The notes: generated from the sequence alone by a model not told the origin. A DNA stretch of 64,000 bases from Persicaria tinctoria (GCA_037127255.1 JBANSL010000014.1:71035646-71099645); one strand, 5' to 3'. Positions 33,619 through 44,809 are shown, counted from the stretch's first letter. Program-made: numbers and translations.

Positions 33619-34249
33619 CTAGTGTAGTGCTCGTGCCTTGAAGACACAAGATTTTGATCAATTTCAATTTGAAAATCATTCTATATATCTATTTAATACT
33701 ATCTTAATATATAATTTTTTTTACAACAAAATAGGTATAAAGTATTTTTTTTAATTTATAAATTAGTTGTAAAGAGATACAATACAAATTTTAAAAATAA
33801 TTTCAAAAGGTAAAGTAATAATAAAACTCAAACACACCACCTAATATCATTTGAAATACACATATAATTATTATCATTAAGATAAACTAAAAAAAGAAAA
33901 TTTAAGCTATCATATAATTGAAAAACTGAAAAGAGTGGGTAATATGTAATATATATTCATTTTATTATTAATTCAGGAACCAAATTATCAAACTATATTA
34001 ATGAACTTTAATCCAGATTTCCTTCCTCAATCCAAAGGCAAACTACCAAAAAAGGGATGACAAAGGAAAAAAGGCTAAACAAATATATTTAAAATAGGAA
34101 ATAAATATTTTTAAAATAGGAAATAGATATTTTAAAATTTCAACAAAAATATTTACCAATAAAAAAATACCATTTGAATAAAAAATTCAACTTTAATTGT
34201 GGATGTGACACGTCAGCAAAATGTTAGCAGAATTGGTAATATTAATAGA
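33619..34249 (-). mobile_element. Small non-autonomous Helitron (minus)
   Basis: On the minus strand it starts TCTATTAATATTACC at 34249 and ends CACTACACTAG at 33619. It is inserted between A and T with no target duplication. Removing it rejoins TCTATATAATATA and TTAAAACAGAAG, exactly the array unit. The 3' hairpin is weak (GGCACGAGC region). Related in its 5' end to the fragment at 41090. Confidence 0.85.
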
Positions 34250-34406
34250 TTAAAACAGAAGCATTTTTGCCACGTGTCACAATCTTAGAATAAGATATTT
34301 ATAGAAATTAAATTATTACATAATCAATTTATTTTAGTCAACTAATTAATATATCCTTTAATATATCAATGTTTTAAGCAATCAATATCTATTCTATATC
34401 TATATA

Positions 34407-34917
34407 TCTATATAATACTTTAAATCAGAAGACTTTTGCTTACGTGGTGCGCTCTTCACCCTTCTCTCCCTTCCGCCCAATCACGTTTTTTTGTTTTAAT
34501 GTTTTTTCATTTTCCCAACCAAAACTCTATTCAGTAACTATTGGGCTTAATTCAAAAAATTAAATTAAATCTAATATAACTATTGGGCTTAACTCAAATT
34601 TATTTACTAACTATTGGACTTAATTAAAAAATTTGAATATAACTATTGGTTATGACACATCAAATTTAAACAAAGTTACAATGATATTATTATTATTACT
34701 ACTACTCCTACTACTACTCAGTGATTTAAAATATCTATAATTATGTATTATACTTTATATGAGATTTAAAAAAAATCTAGAATAATTATCAGATACATTT
34801 ATGGTAAAGACTTTTATGATTTTTATCTTAACTTTTATTAATATTTTATAAAAAAAAAATTATATTATTAAGATTTGAGTTATAAAAAATCGCGCCATTG
34901 CGCGGGAATTGTACTAG
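34407..34917 (+). mobile_element. Small non-autonomous Helitron (plus)
   Basis: Starts TCTATATAATACTTTAAATC. Ends with the hairpin CGCGCCATTGCGCG (about 34890-34904), then GTACTAG|T, the canonical Helitron 3' end (hairpin about 10 bases before CTAG). Also inserted into the array. No Rep/helicase. Confidence 0.85.
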
Positions 34918-35315
34918 TAATATATTAAAACAGAAGCATTTTTGCCACTTGTCACAACCTTAGAATAAGATATTTATAGAAATTAAATTATTACATAATC
35001 AATTTATTTTAGTCAACTAATTAATATATCCTTTAATATATCAATGTTTTAAGCAATCTATATAATATATTAAAACAAAAACATTTTTGCCACGTGTCAC
35101 AACCTTAGAATAAGATATTTATAGAAATTAAATTATTACATAATCAATTTATTTTAGTCAACTAATTAATATTATATCCTTTAATATATCAATGTTTTAA
35201 GTTTGGGATTAATTCAAAACTATAATTTATCTATTATTATTTATATACTTTATATAATAATATTCTCTTCTTATAAAATTTCATTATAATTTAAATTTAT
35301 CTATATATCTGTATA

Positions 35316-35654
35316 TCTATATAATATGTTAAACTACTTCTTATGTTTTAAGCAATGGGATTAATTAAAAACTATTTTTCAATAAAGTTACACCATATAT
35401 TAACGAATAACTATTTAAGAGAATCGTTTTATTTATTTATTTATTTATTTATGTACTTAATAAGACGATTTTTGCTAATGTGTCATAACCACCTTCATTT
35501 TATGGTTTTTACATATTTTTTACTTTATCAAAAATCGTCTTATTAAGTAGCCGATGCTACCTTTGTTAGTCATTTATTTAATTATATAATAATAAATTTT
35601 TTATTATTAAGATTTTTCTAACAAAACCGCGCCACGGCGTGGTCACTGCACTAG
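35316..35654 (+). mobile_element. Small non-autonomous Helitron (plus)
   Basis: Starts TCTATATAATATGTTAAAC. Ends with the hairpin ACCGCGCCACGGCGTGGT (35626-35643), then CACTAG. It contains an internal inverted repeat, CTTAATAAGACGATTTTTG (about 35457) versus its complement (about 35530-35548). The 5' boundary could alternatively be 35300. Confidence 0.78.
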
Positions 35655-36940
35655 TATAAGTTTAACCTAACAAATTAGAGCAGTCTAAGAGACAATTCAC
35701 AAATTGACACAAATGCAAGAGAATAGTTGGTTGTTTCAACTAAAGAAAAATCTATGGATGAAGTCACAAATTGACCAAAAATGTAAAGTATTTTTAACCT
35801 CTCCCCTTTTTGATCTGTCAATAATAGTATAATCTATAATTAATTTGACATCACAATTAGACATTTAGACTCCTTTTTTCTTGCATCCTCAATGGGTTAT
35901 GATCCTTTTCCCTTTCCCCATTGTAGACCTATTGACAATTGTGTATAAATATAATAGTGAACTTACGTACAAACAGTAATTACCTGTAAAAAGAAAGTGA
36001 TAACCCCAATTCAACTTGATACCATTACTTGTGAATGTGAGGGGATCCAATTATAAAAATGAGTCTCTTTTACAAATGGGTTTTGCCGGTAGATGTTGCC
36101 ATCACTAATAACAGCATATGTTGTGACATGTGAGTGCTTGAGGCAAGTTTAGCTATCTAGCTTTAAAAGCTATGCTTGGGGTGATAACATTTTTGGGATA
36201 GGCAGTTGACATGTCAATGGCAGCCTAAAGATTGAGGTGAGTTGCTGAAAAAGAGTGAGAACTTGATCTGAACCACAAATAATAGATTCAAATAATAGAT
36301 TCAACTGAAATTTAAAGAGATGCTCTCTGTGTGAGAATGGGTTATGCATGATCCATTGATCCCACCTATGAACAAGTGCTTCAACCCCTACTGTCTTCAT
36401 TTTGGTGCTTTACAGTTTACACATTATCTGACATTAGACAGTAGTAGCATTGCCTTGTGTTGAGGTTGCCTGATGCAAGTTACTGGAGGATGTTCTAGGA
36501 CTTTAAAAACGAGACGATGAAGCAGTTGTTGGTAAACAAATGGGTATAAAATTCAATTGGAAAGCAAATTGAACTAGTTTCTCAGATAAGGAAATCAGTT
36601 AGCATGTACTCTCAAATGTGCTGCAGGCAACTAGAACAAGCTTGTCAACGCCTTAAGGCGGTTAAACATCAAGCTATCATTGTAATTGATTGAGATTAAG
36701 CACCTACAGATTGCACATGCCCTCCTTACAAAGTTACAAGTTGTCCAAATCTACTTCAAATAGATGATCATAAAAGGCAAGTTCACAACTTTGCAAACCT
36801 GGCAATGCCACAAGAGGTTTTCAAACTCCAGAGTATACTTGTTTCAAGATTTCTAGGCAGTTAGGTCATATAATCATATTACACTAGATTTGGTAACCTC
36901 GTGTCCAAATAGGAAGGTAATAGTTAGAACTTAGTACTTA
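35655..36940. other. Spacer and probable 3' UTR of the lectin receptor kinase
   Basis: No further gene. The part next to 36941 is the presumed 3' UTR of the minus-strand kinase gene; about 100 bases of it recur at 50667-50772. Confidence 0.5.
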
Positions 36941-39900
36941 CTACAAAACAGGGGATGATGGCGCGAGCTGCTGGAGCTGGTGTACCACATGAGACATCCT
37001 GGGGCGCATCGAAGGGACATGCTGTGTGCAAGCATATACAAGGTCCACCACCTTCTGGATAACCCCAGCTTCTGGGATGCTGGAGGATGAGGATGTGGCC
37101 ATGAGAGGATCCAACAGCTCTACATAGCGGTGAGACTGAACAAGTGGAGTGGCCCACTCGAATATGCTCTGCCAGCCGACTGAATCAACAGCCTGGGCTG
37201 GCTTGCGGCCAGTTATAATCTCAAGCAAGAGTACTCCGAAACTGTAGACGTCACTCTTTGTAGTAAGCTCGTTTCTGTACACAAACTCTGGGGCAAGGTA
37301 CCCATTGGTGCCACCAGCCATTACTGTCCTATCACGCATAACTTCCCATGCAATAAACTTTGAGAGTCCGACTCCCATTAGGTGTGCACCAAATTCTTCA
37401 TCTAGCAACACGTTGCTAGCATGGATGTCCCGATGCACCACCTGTGGCTTGACCTTATCATGAAGAAACCTGTTCGCAGAAAAAGAACACCTGAGTCAGA
37501 TAAGTGGCAACAGATGATAAATACATAGCAATGTGTCATAGATGAGGCCCGGAGAAAAAGAAGAAAGAAGATGCAAAAGAGAATATATTGGACAGATGCA
37601 AATCCTAGGGTGTATAGGAGATTCAATTCAGGAACAAAAAAACAATAGCTGTTTATTTAGATGATCAAGAAATCATATAAAGGGACTAAGCTGATCGAAT
37701 CATCAAGTTACGACAAATGTATAATATATGATGAGATGCTAATATATGAGAATTCCACTTACGCAATTCCCTGAGCTAGAGTTATAGATATCTTCATTCT
37801 CATAGCCCAATTCAAGCATCTACCACCTCTTGGTACATGGTGTAGCCATCTACTCAAAGGTCCATTAACAATAAACTCGTAGACGATGTAGCGATCCCCA
37901 TGATCATAGCAACAGCCCTTCACGGCTACTAAACTTGGATGATGAAGTTTTGCAACCCTTCCAACTTCTGAATAGAATTCCTTTTTCCTTTGATAGCTTG
38001 ATCTCTTCAATCTTTTGACTGCAACCTTGGATCCATCTGGCAAGATACCACTATACGTACCCCCAGTTTTTGCACCTCCAGGAAGACGACTTCCTTCGCT
38101 AAAATTCTTTGTGATAGACCTCAATTCATCACTACTGAAGATCGTCCATGAAGGAGTCACTAAAGCTGATGCTGCAGAATTCGATTGCTTACGGGACCTT
38201 TTACGTCTTTTGCTCCGTCTATAAACAAGAAGCCAAATCACCATAGCTATAGTGGAGAAGATAATCATTCCACTAACAACTGCCAGAATTATAAGATATT
38301 CCTTCGGCCGTCGTCCATGATAAAGTTTGTTTCCTGTAAGAAAATTGTCTGTAAGTTAGTTTTCAATCTAAACAAGACATATGATGCAAGATGAACATGA
38401 AAACATGAACATGCAAAAAAATAAAATTATAATCACCATTCGATTAGGAAAAGATGAAAAGGACCATATAAGACATGCTCATAAACAAAAAGACAGCAAG
38501 AGCAGCTCTGTCTTTGGTTCTTCAGCATAATTGTGTCAAATTAGCATGCCATCTGGTCTCAAATCTCAATTTCTTATGAGAGCTAAGTCACATTAAAAAT
38601 GGCAGTTCCCTTTTAGAGTACTATTCAGTATTCCCAACTTTTCCTGATCACACCATACATAAATTCCTCAGCTGCATTTATGCTAGCACTAAATTGGCCT
38701 AATCAAAGTATATCATGCTGAATGTTTCTGTTTAAGCATTGGACCACAGAAGGTGGATTAATACCAAGCGAATCCCTTGTAAATCTACTCCTATATTCCC
38801 ATTGGCGGATAAGTGGGCATACACATCACTTCTACCAACTAATAATGCTACCTCATATGCCAGGAAACGTTGTGCAAAATTTATGAATACAAAGGCATAC
38901 TTTATATGTTTGTAAGGTCTATGTAGAACTATCTAGACAGCTTATTTAAACTCCATTCTTCCTTATAGGCTAAAGTACTTATTGACCTCACATCTTGCCA
39001 TCAATCCTGTGAACATCCCACTATAAGTTATCGCTGAGTATCTTTCCTTACAATCAAATGTGGCAGAGTATAAATGGAAAGCAAATAGAAGACAAATAAC
39101 ATGATGCATAAAAAGCATAATGTAATCAAAGACTTGTACCTTGATAAGATGAAGCTGTAGCCATATCTGTCATGCAAATAAATGCATGGGACTTGTTGCA
39201 ACTCTCAGCCCTCAGTTTCGCAAGTCCAAAGGTAAGTAGCAAACACGAGTTAGTCAAATTCCTTGCAGAGTCAAAGCTGATTTGCTCAGCGGGGAAAATA
39301 GAATCATTAACATGCGATGTGTTGTCCGACCAAAACCAACCAACACCCGTGCTGGTATTTAGCATTCGTCCTCCAACCCAGCATCCGCCAACACTTCTGT
39401 TACATACCTCGTGAACAAAGTTCAAATCCAAAAGTGATGTCAAGGCTGCCAAATTTCCTTTGTAACCGCCGCAGTATGTCTCCGAATCATCCCATGCTTT
39501 CAAGGAACGCAAATATCTGAAGCACTTCGTATTATTTTGGTTGGCAATCCAGCCAGCAGGACATACGGCTGCTATCAATTTCAGAAACAGTGTGAACACT
39601 AGTGAATCAATACTAATACTTTTACTGCCTAATTTAGTTGAAGAGACAGTTTTACTAGTTCAAGCCTTAATCCGACCAATCATTAAATTGAATAACAAAA
39701 GCGTGTATTAATCCACACCTGTGGTGTTCACTTCCTCCGTCGAAATCAGTAATTGGCGGCCAAATACACTGTAAACCTGCAAAAACTCAACACACAGTGG
39801 TCGAGTTACCGATGAATTCAAGTAGACCGATTCAAAAGGGGGCAAAATACAGGATTACAGGTACAGCATCATCTTACAGGCTCGGAAGAAGCATAAAAGG

Positions 39901-39955
39901 CAACAGTGGAAATCAGAAGAAATCCAAGTTGCAGAGAAATTAGATCCACTTCCAT
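36941..39955 (-). CDS. C-type lectin receptor-like kinase (At1g52310-like), five exons
   Basis: Membrane receptor-like kinase with an extracellular sugar-binding-type fold, predicted at the plasma membrane. Exons 39878-39955, 39719-39776, 39140-39568, 37763-38333 and 36941-37469 join in frame through GT-AG borders to give 554 residues. Arabidopsis At1g52310, the single C-type lectin kinase there, has about the same length. Signal peptide about 1-22. C-type lectin domain about 48-185 (CPAGW, CFRYL, CWVGGR, WFWSDN). TM about 201-226 (YLIILAVVSGMIIF). Arg/Lys-rich stop-transfer, then kinase: VAVK with Lys295, HRD 391-393, Asn398, LAPEF, DVYSFGVLLLEI. The DFG motif is GVG (411-413), as I recall for the Arabidopsis protein, so metal binding is probably impaired. 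No stop or frameshift. A 5' UTR intron may exist (donor near 40110). Confidence 0.93.
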
Positions 39956-40165
39956 GAAGAGGCAGCTAAGCAAACCCTAGAAAGTAATCCCGAGCTGAAC
40001 ATCGAAGGAACACGAAATCAGAGCCAAAAAAAAAAAACACCGCGACGAACTCGCTTCATCGAAAAGAGATTGGAAGTAGAAATTGAAGAATTGAAAGCGA
40101 GAAATTACCAGGAAAATCATCCGTCTGCAGATGGAGGAAGTGCTAGAGGAAGAGACAGAGTGGGA
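39956..40165 (-). promoter_or_regulatory. 5' UTR/promoter-proximal region of the lectin receptor kinase
   Basis: Purine-rich leader upstream of ATG 39955. A possible donor CTG|GTAATT near 40109 suggests a leader intron. No clear TATA box assigned. Confidence 0.35.
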
Positions 40166-41089
40166 GTTGGTAGTCCATTGCTATTCATGTTTTTCCCTGA
40201 CCACACTGTCTGACTTTACCACGAAACGGTTGCGAATCATAAATGAGGATTTTTCGCTCCATCAGGACAAGTCATTTTATTACGTAGTAGTAACAAAAAA
40301 AAAAAAGTAGTGAATTTTTATTTGAAGGAAAGATAGTAAGAATAGGTGTAGCATCGCTGGCATTATATGAGAAGTTGCAGTTCTACGTTTAAGTGAAAAT
40401 TAACAATATGGGTTAAATGGATCAATCGATAAAAGTTGTGATGACTCATTGAAGATCAACAGATCAAGAGCAACAATGGAGAGATTGAGTTGTAGAGAGG
40501 TGAAAGATGATAGATTGTGATGATGAGCTTAATGCTTCATTATATGCATCATAAGTCAGACCAGAATAGAAAGGGGAGCAATTTCCAAAATTGATTCTCA
40601 ACTAGGGTTTCTTCCCTTATTTATACTACAAGTGTGATCACCTAAGAGTGAGTGCACACTAGTTACCATAGGACCTAGAAACATAAACATAAAATGCATA
40701 ATATAAACATATGTTTAACACTCATTGGCTCGATGTCTTGCTGTCAGGAGGGAGCAAAACAATAAAATTTTGAAAAGTGAAATATGAGATAATGTGGATC
40801 ATATGAAATTCTCCCATCCAAATATGAAATATTCGAAAACCATGAAAAATACATAATTGGCCTTGTTTATATTATATTGATGTTTTTCATTTTGATTGTT
40901 TGATTGTTTGTAAAAAAGACAGGCTCGCTTGTCGATGTTCCGTTCTTTCAATTTATTAGTTAGCTTATTGCTCGATGTTTCAAATGAGCCGGTGTCAACA
41001 ATAATCAAGATCACTTATAACTTAATATGTAACCAACTACGCAACATTCCACTTTAATTGACCTATTGCTTTCCTGATCTATCTATATA
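40166..41089. other. Spacer without recognised gene
   Basis: AT-rich. A minus-strand frame at 40799-41014 has no recognisable domain. Confidence 0.5.
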
Positions 41090-41200
41090 TCTATTAATAT
41101 TACTAATTCTGCTAGCATTTTGCTGACGTGTCACGCCCATAATTAAAGTTGAATTTTTTATTCAAATGAGATTTTCTTATTGGTCAATATTATTATGGAA
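41090..41200 (+). mobile_element. Helitron 5'-end fragment
   Basis: Starts TCTATTAATATTACTAATTC and continues GCATTTTGCTGACGTGTCAC, matching the 5' end of the minus-strand Helitron at 34249. No matching hairpin-CTAG 3' end is found before the next gene, so it is truncated or its end is degraded. Confidence 0.55.
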
Positions 41201-41544
41201 GCTTTAAATATGATTGCAATTAAAGTTGAACATTCGTTAAGTCTTGAGTGATTTTATTCTTGGATATTGAAATTGTTGATTTATCATATTTAACCGATTG
41301 CAATATTTCCCATAATGTCTACATACAACGAACATGTAATAATCAATTTGTAAATATATTCGATTTCAAAAATTAATTATAAAAATGAATTAGAGCAAAA
41401 AAAAAGTGTTTTTTTTATAATTTAATTATTTTAGACATCTTAAATAACTATCGAAAATTAAATAATATTTTAAGACTCACAATCATTAGTAATGCTTGGC
41501 CTCTCTATTTCTAATTTAAGTGATTGCGCTCAACCCTTTGTAAA

Positions 41545-42363
41545 ACCCTAAGCTGCTTGGCCTCTACTTTCACGGGCTCAGCCACGACCACTTTCTCAAC
41601 CACGGCCTCCTTGGCCTCAACCTCGGTGGTGGTGGTATAGTGATTGCGGGTGGTGGTTCAGTGGTGGTCTCGGTAGGTGGTGGGACCCTGGTGGACACCT
41701 TTTCCTCGGTCACAATGAATGTGGACACCTTTTCAAAGATGAATTGGACAGGGCCATGGACCAGAGCTGCTCCACATTTGCTGGTTGCTTCACAGGAACT
41801 GTTGCACTTTAGCTGAGTGCTTCTTGAGGCAAGACACTTTAGGGTTTCTTGATCAAATTCTGCAAACACAATCCAACATTTTAATACAACAGTAATTGCT
41901 AAGAATGGAAAAAAAAAACACAAATATACAATGGATATATATAGTCACCTTGAGTTCAGTTGAAGAGGCTTCATAAATCCCTATGACTCTTCAAGCTTAA
42001 GCTCCTCCTTTTTTCTCTTCAAACTCCTGTCTGTTTCCTCCTGATCACATATAAAAACACATACATTTTATATATCAGGACGCACCCTTTTCCCGACTAC
42101 ACTGAGAAAGTGTTTACGAGTTACCCGGCTAGTATTGTCATTAAAATAGACAAAAATCAATTTAAACAACCAAGAACAAACAACACACAAAAAGATACGA
42201 CGTGCAACGGAGACGAAAAACGAGAGATGGAGAAGGTAGATTGAAGAAAGACCTTTGATTCTTCAAAGGATTTGAGGAAGGTACCAGCAGCAACCTTCCT
42301 TAGGGCCACCTGCCAATAGCAGTTTGAACTACGGAACAACCGCTTGTTCTTCCACACATCCAT
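41545..42363 (-). pseudogene. PCaP1/DREPP-like plasma-membrane cation-binding protein, decayed
   Basis: Pieces in order on the minus strand: MDVWKNKRLF...VAAGTF-KSFEESK (42260-42363, donor AG|GTCTTT); FEEKK and IYEASSTELK (about 41950-42045, shifted frames); PKVSCLKKHSAKVQQFL (about 41805-41860); CEATSKCGAAL-HGPVQFIFEKVSTF-VTEEK (about 41700-41805); and a Glu/Val/Ala-rich tail (VEAKEAVVEKVVVAEPVKVEA) in another frame. This is the plan of the DREPP/PCaP family, which binds Ca2+/calmodulin, phosphoinositides and microtubules at the plasma membrane: MGYWK start, SFDESKE, IYEASS, LKKNSAAVQKFL, GPxxFIFEKVS, acidic tail. Frameshifts, a stop and an 18-residue or so deletion before CEATSK break it. 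Its 5' leader abuts ZIP exon 3 debris. Confidence 0.75.
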
Positions 42364-42416
42364 TTTCTTACAACTCTTTCTTTGAATCTCTCAACAAAAC
42401 TCTCTTACGTACCTTG

Positions 42417-43150
42417 AAGTTTCGGGCTCGTGAAATTTGTGGATAGAATGTCGACGAGGGACGTGTAGAATAAGATGTCCGCAGTTGTGGAATTCAGCAA
42501 CCCCTCTATGATTAAGGCATTGGGCTCGTCTCGCTCTCAGCATATCAAAGTTCTACAGTGAGACGAGCTCAAACGCGTTAATCATAGAGGGGTTATATGC
42601 CGATGTCTATTAGAATCCCTACCGGCGTTGTTAGCGCAAAGAAAAGGAGGTTAATCGATCAGTTGTTCACAATCCTTAAATTCATATTAATTTTTAACCT
42701 TTTTCATACGTACCCTTATACGTTTTATGTACAAATATTACATAGAGTTATTCGTGCAACATAAAAAATAGTTTATTAGCAAATTGATATTAATGGTTGT
42801 ATTGAGAACTTAATTTCATCTTGTTACTCAAAAAAATTAACACATGGATATTTCCTAAATAAGTCGCAATTCCAAATATGGAAATTGATATAAAAATGTA
42901 TGGCATAGAATGAAAACCAAACAAACTTGCATATTTCTAGTAATAAAATTATGATTTGTCTATTATAGAATTTATATGATAAGAATATTCTATTGCGAAA
43001 TAAAACCCTAAATGAAAATGAGTAAACTCAAAAAAATAAAGCCAAATGGGTGAATTTACTAGAATTAATACTTCCAAATTCAGGGCATTGTTTAAAAAAA
43101 TCCTATAAAATTATTGCAAAAAGAAGGAAACTATTAGTCTGTAATATGTA
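42417..43150 (-). pseudogene. Mosaic ZIP locus: rearranged exon 3 and intron 2
   Basis: From 42660 down, the ZIP exon 3 codons for FFALTTPVGILIDIG are followed by an inverted 50-base piece (42540-42594, reading ISKFYSETSSNALIIEG on the plus strand), then the same codons in the correct minus orientation (42487-42540) and NSTTADILFYTSLVDILSTNFTSPKLQ. It is cut at about 42417, before the last TM. Intron 2 sequence (42665-43150) matches the other ZIP genes. Confidence 0.82.
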
Positions 43151-43156
43151 TTATAC

Positions 43157-43599
43157 CTGAGTAATACAGCCACCCAGACCCATTCCTTCAAAAGAACTAA
43201 TGAAAGGTAATGGCTATCACCAATTGTTTGATTGATATGAATTCAAGATTGCAATGGATCTCTGATAAGATCCTTTATTTACAGTGGAATGGTATACAAA
43301 GTCAACAGATCTCAATAAATACAATCGGATTTATGGCTACACAAACCGTTGAGAGTAGTTCTAGATCTCGTCCAAGACAAACTACGGTAGGGGCTTTATT
43401 GAAACCGTTGAATTCGGAATATGGTAGAGTAGCTCCTGGCTGGGGAACGACTCCTTTGATGGGTATCGCAATGGCTTTATTTGCAGTATTCCTATCTATT
43501 ATTTTGGAGATTTACAATTCTTCCGTTTTACTGGCTTTGAGAAGCTCCCATATCCCCTCCGATTATGATCGATTGCTCCAAAATCCCCATTCCCAAAAC
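43157..43599 (-). pseudogene. Mosaic ZIP locus: exon 2 interrupted by chloroplast DNA
   Basis: Exon 2 borders are intact (acceptor before 43599, donor after 43157). The exon halves at 43534-43599 and 43157-43234 encode the HS...GASQ and [14 protein letters not shown] parts of TM4-TM5 seen in the intact ZIP genes. About 10 bases of ZIP exon were lost at the insertion point. The insert (43235-43533) is plastid psbH DNA. Confidence 0.88.
43235..43533 (+). mobile_element. psbH: Nuclear plastid DNA insert (NUPT) carrying psbH
   Basis: 43333-43533 encodes 67 residues of PsbH (starts [18 protein letters not shown]; contains [18 protein letters not shown] and the [26 protein letters not shown]), a photosystem II subunit of about 73 residues normally encoded in the chloroplast. 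About 100 bases of the plastid region upstream of psbH are included. The last few residues and stop are missing, and the frame runs on into ZIP exon 2 antisense to 43638. Without a plastid promoter and targeting sequence it is not expected to work. The psbH frame has no stop, so the transfer looks recent or is poorly testable at this length. Confidence 0.92.
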
Positions 43600-43694
43600 C
43601 TAAAATTGAAACATATAGATAGATATTTTTTAATTTAAATTTCCAATTGTATATAGTTAGACAAAATTCATGTATATATTTATAACTAATTGAC

Positions 43695-43962
43695 CTGAGC
43701 GATGACCCGATACTGAAGAAGTTGCATCAAACTCGGGTCGTGCAATGTAGATCGAGTTTCAGTTGCACCGCCATTCTATTCGGTGTTGTCGGCATTCACA
43801 TTGGCAGTATCACTCCGGCGCTCTTGTCGTAGCAACTGCCGGCAAACACGTCGATCATCATGGTGCCGACCATGGAGAGGTCCATCACGAGGCCAGCGAA
43901 GGGGAACTCTCCCCAAGGCTTATCGGTAAGACAAGGGCTCGTTAGGCTCTCGAAGGTATCCG
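43695..43962 (-). pseudogene. Mosaic ZIP locus: second half of exon 1
   Basis: Codons [17 protein letters not shown], then TM3 ([19 protein letters not shown]) and the start of the loop. One base is missing after KSAG (near 43817), which gives a stop after ILPM, and a TAG follows in the original frame (near 43778). The exon 1 donor (CAG|GTCAAT) at 43695 is kept. Its 5' side is fused to B3-domain sequence instead of TM1-TM2. Confidence 0.85.
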
Positions 43963-44420
43963 ACCAAGGATTGATGGAGATTCGGTGGTGAAATTGGAGT
44001 GTTGCACTCCTCTGATCCGGCCTGCGGCGGCGGCTCCAGTCGATGTAGAGGGGGGCGTCGTTGACGAAGTCGTCGGCAAAGCTGCGGAAGAAGGAGACGA
44101 AGTCGCCGGCGTCGAGCTTCTTGTCCTTGACGAAGTGGCTCCAGCCCTTGGTGATGACGTAGCTCTGGCTGCTGCTCCAGTAGGAGTAGCGGAACTGCCA
44201 GGACTTGCCGGAGCTCCGGCACTCCTCGAAGTTGAGGAGGAGCCCCTTCTCGCCGGCGGCCGCATCCAACGGAAAGTACTTCTTGGCGTGCTGCTTCGGA
44301 ATCACCAACCGGTTCAGCTTACCGACATCGCTCGGGGTCACCACTTTCTCGAACATCCGCTCCCTCTCCCCTCCTCCTCCGGCGGCCGTGTCGGGATACG
44401 CTGGCGTCGCCGTAACCCAG
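43963..44420 (-). pseudogene. B3-domain transcription factor (NGATHA-like type), 3' part, fused to ZIP
   Basis: Minus-strand codons read [81 protein letters not shown] and [13 protein letters not shown]. This is a complete B3 DNA-binding domain of the RAV/NGATHA/NGAL subfamily, which binds CACCTG-type sites in the nucleus. The frame is open and runs through the junction at about 43962 into the ZIP exon codons (SDTFESLTS). The first 22 codons lie on the far side of a gypsy element, at 49900-49967. Confidence 0.88.
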
Positions 44421-44809
44421 TGTAACAGGGTGCATAGTTTACCTTTCTATTTCAATTGGGCTTTTACTTCAATAATCAGGACTTCGGCCTGCTTGTTCGT
44501 TTGGGCTGCGACCCGTCGTTGTTCTATTTCAGTTTTTCGAACTCGGGTCATGTTGAACTCGCCTCTATATGTAGTCACTTTGCTGAGTAGTTGCAGTTTA
44601 TCCAAATACAAATCAATTCCTCAAAATCTCTCAAATCTGAAATCCCAATTCCATCAGTCTCCCTTCGGATCGACTTCTCTTGGTTACCAAGTTGATTCCT
44701 AGGCACTGGTAAGCTCAGATTCGGGTTCATCGCGAGCTCCTAGCTGAGAAACTATCTTTTTCGTTGATTCCTTCTCGTTTTTGTGATTCTCGGATCTCCA
44801 TCTGTTCCA
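44421..44809 (+). repeat. 5' LTR of the plus-strand gypsy element
   Basis: 389 bp. Contains a 44-base segment (about 44633-44677) absent from the 3' LTR; otherwise only a few differences. Confidence 0.92.

Larger units (their letters stand above)
33086..35205 (+). repeat. Tandem array of a Helitron-5'-end-like unit (about 150 bp)
   Basis: The unit starts TCTATATAATATATTAAAAC, has GCATTTTTGCCACGTGTCAC near its start, and ends ATATCAATGTTTTAAGCAA. Clear copies begin near 33086 (truncated), 33310, 33464, 33606 (split by a Helitron, resumes 34250), 34918 and 35058. A diverged copy is at about 33178. The opening TCTATATAATATATTAAAA followed by a GCCACGTGTCA box is the usual look of plant Helitron 5' ends. 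Two small Helitrons interrupt the array. Confidence 0.8.

Noticed and set aside
33086..35205. CRISPR-like array
   Set aside because: Units are about 150 bases with no spacer-repeat alternation, in a plant genome. They match a Helitron 5' end.
43333..43533. Functional nuclear psbH gene
   Set aside because: No transit peptide, no own stop, plastid upstream sequence instead of a nuclear promoter, and embedded in a ZIP exon.
43985..44425. 146-codon plus-strand frame and other minus-strand frames over the B3 domain
   Set aside because: Shadows of the GC-rich B3 coding sequence. Only the minus-strand frame ending at 43796 shows the B3 motifs.
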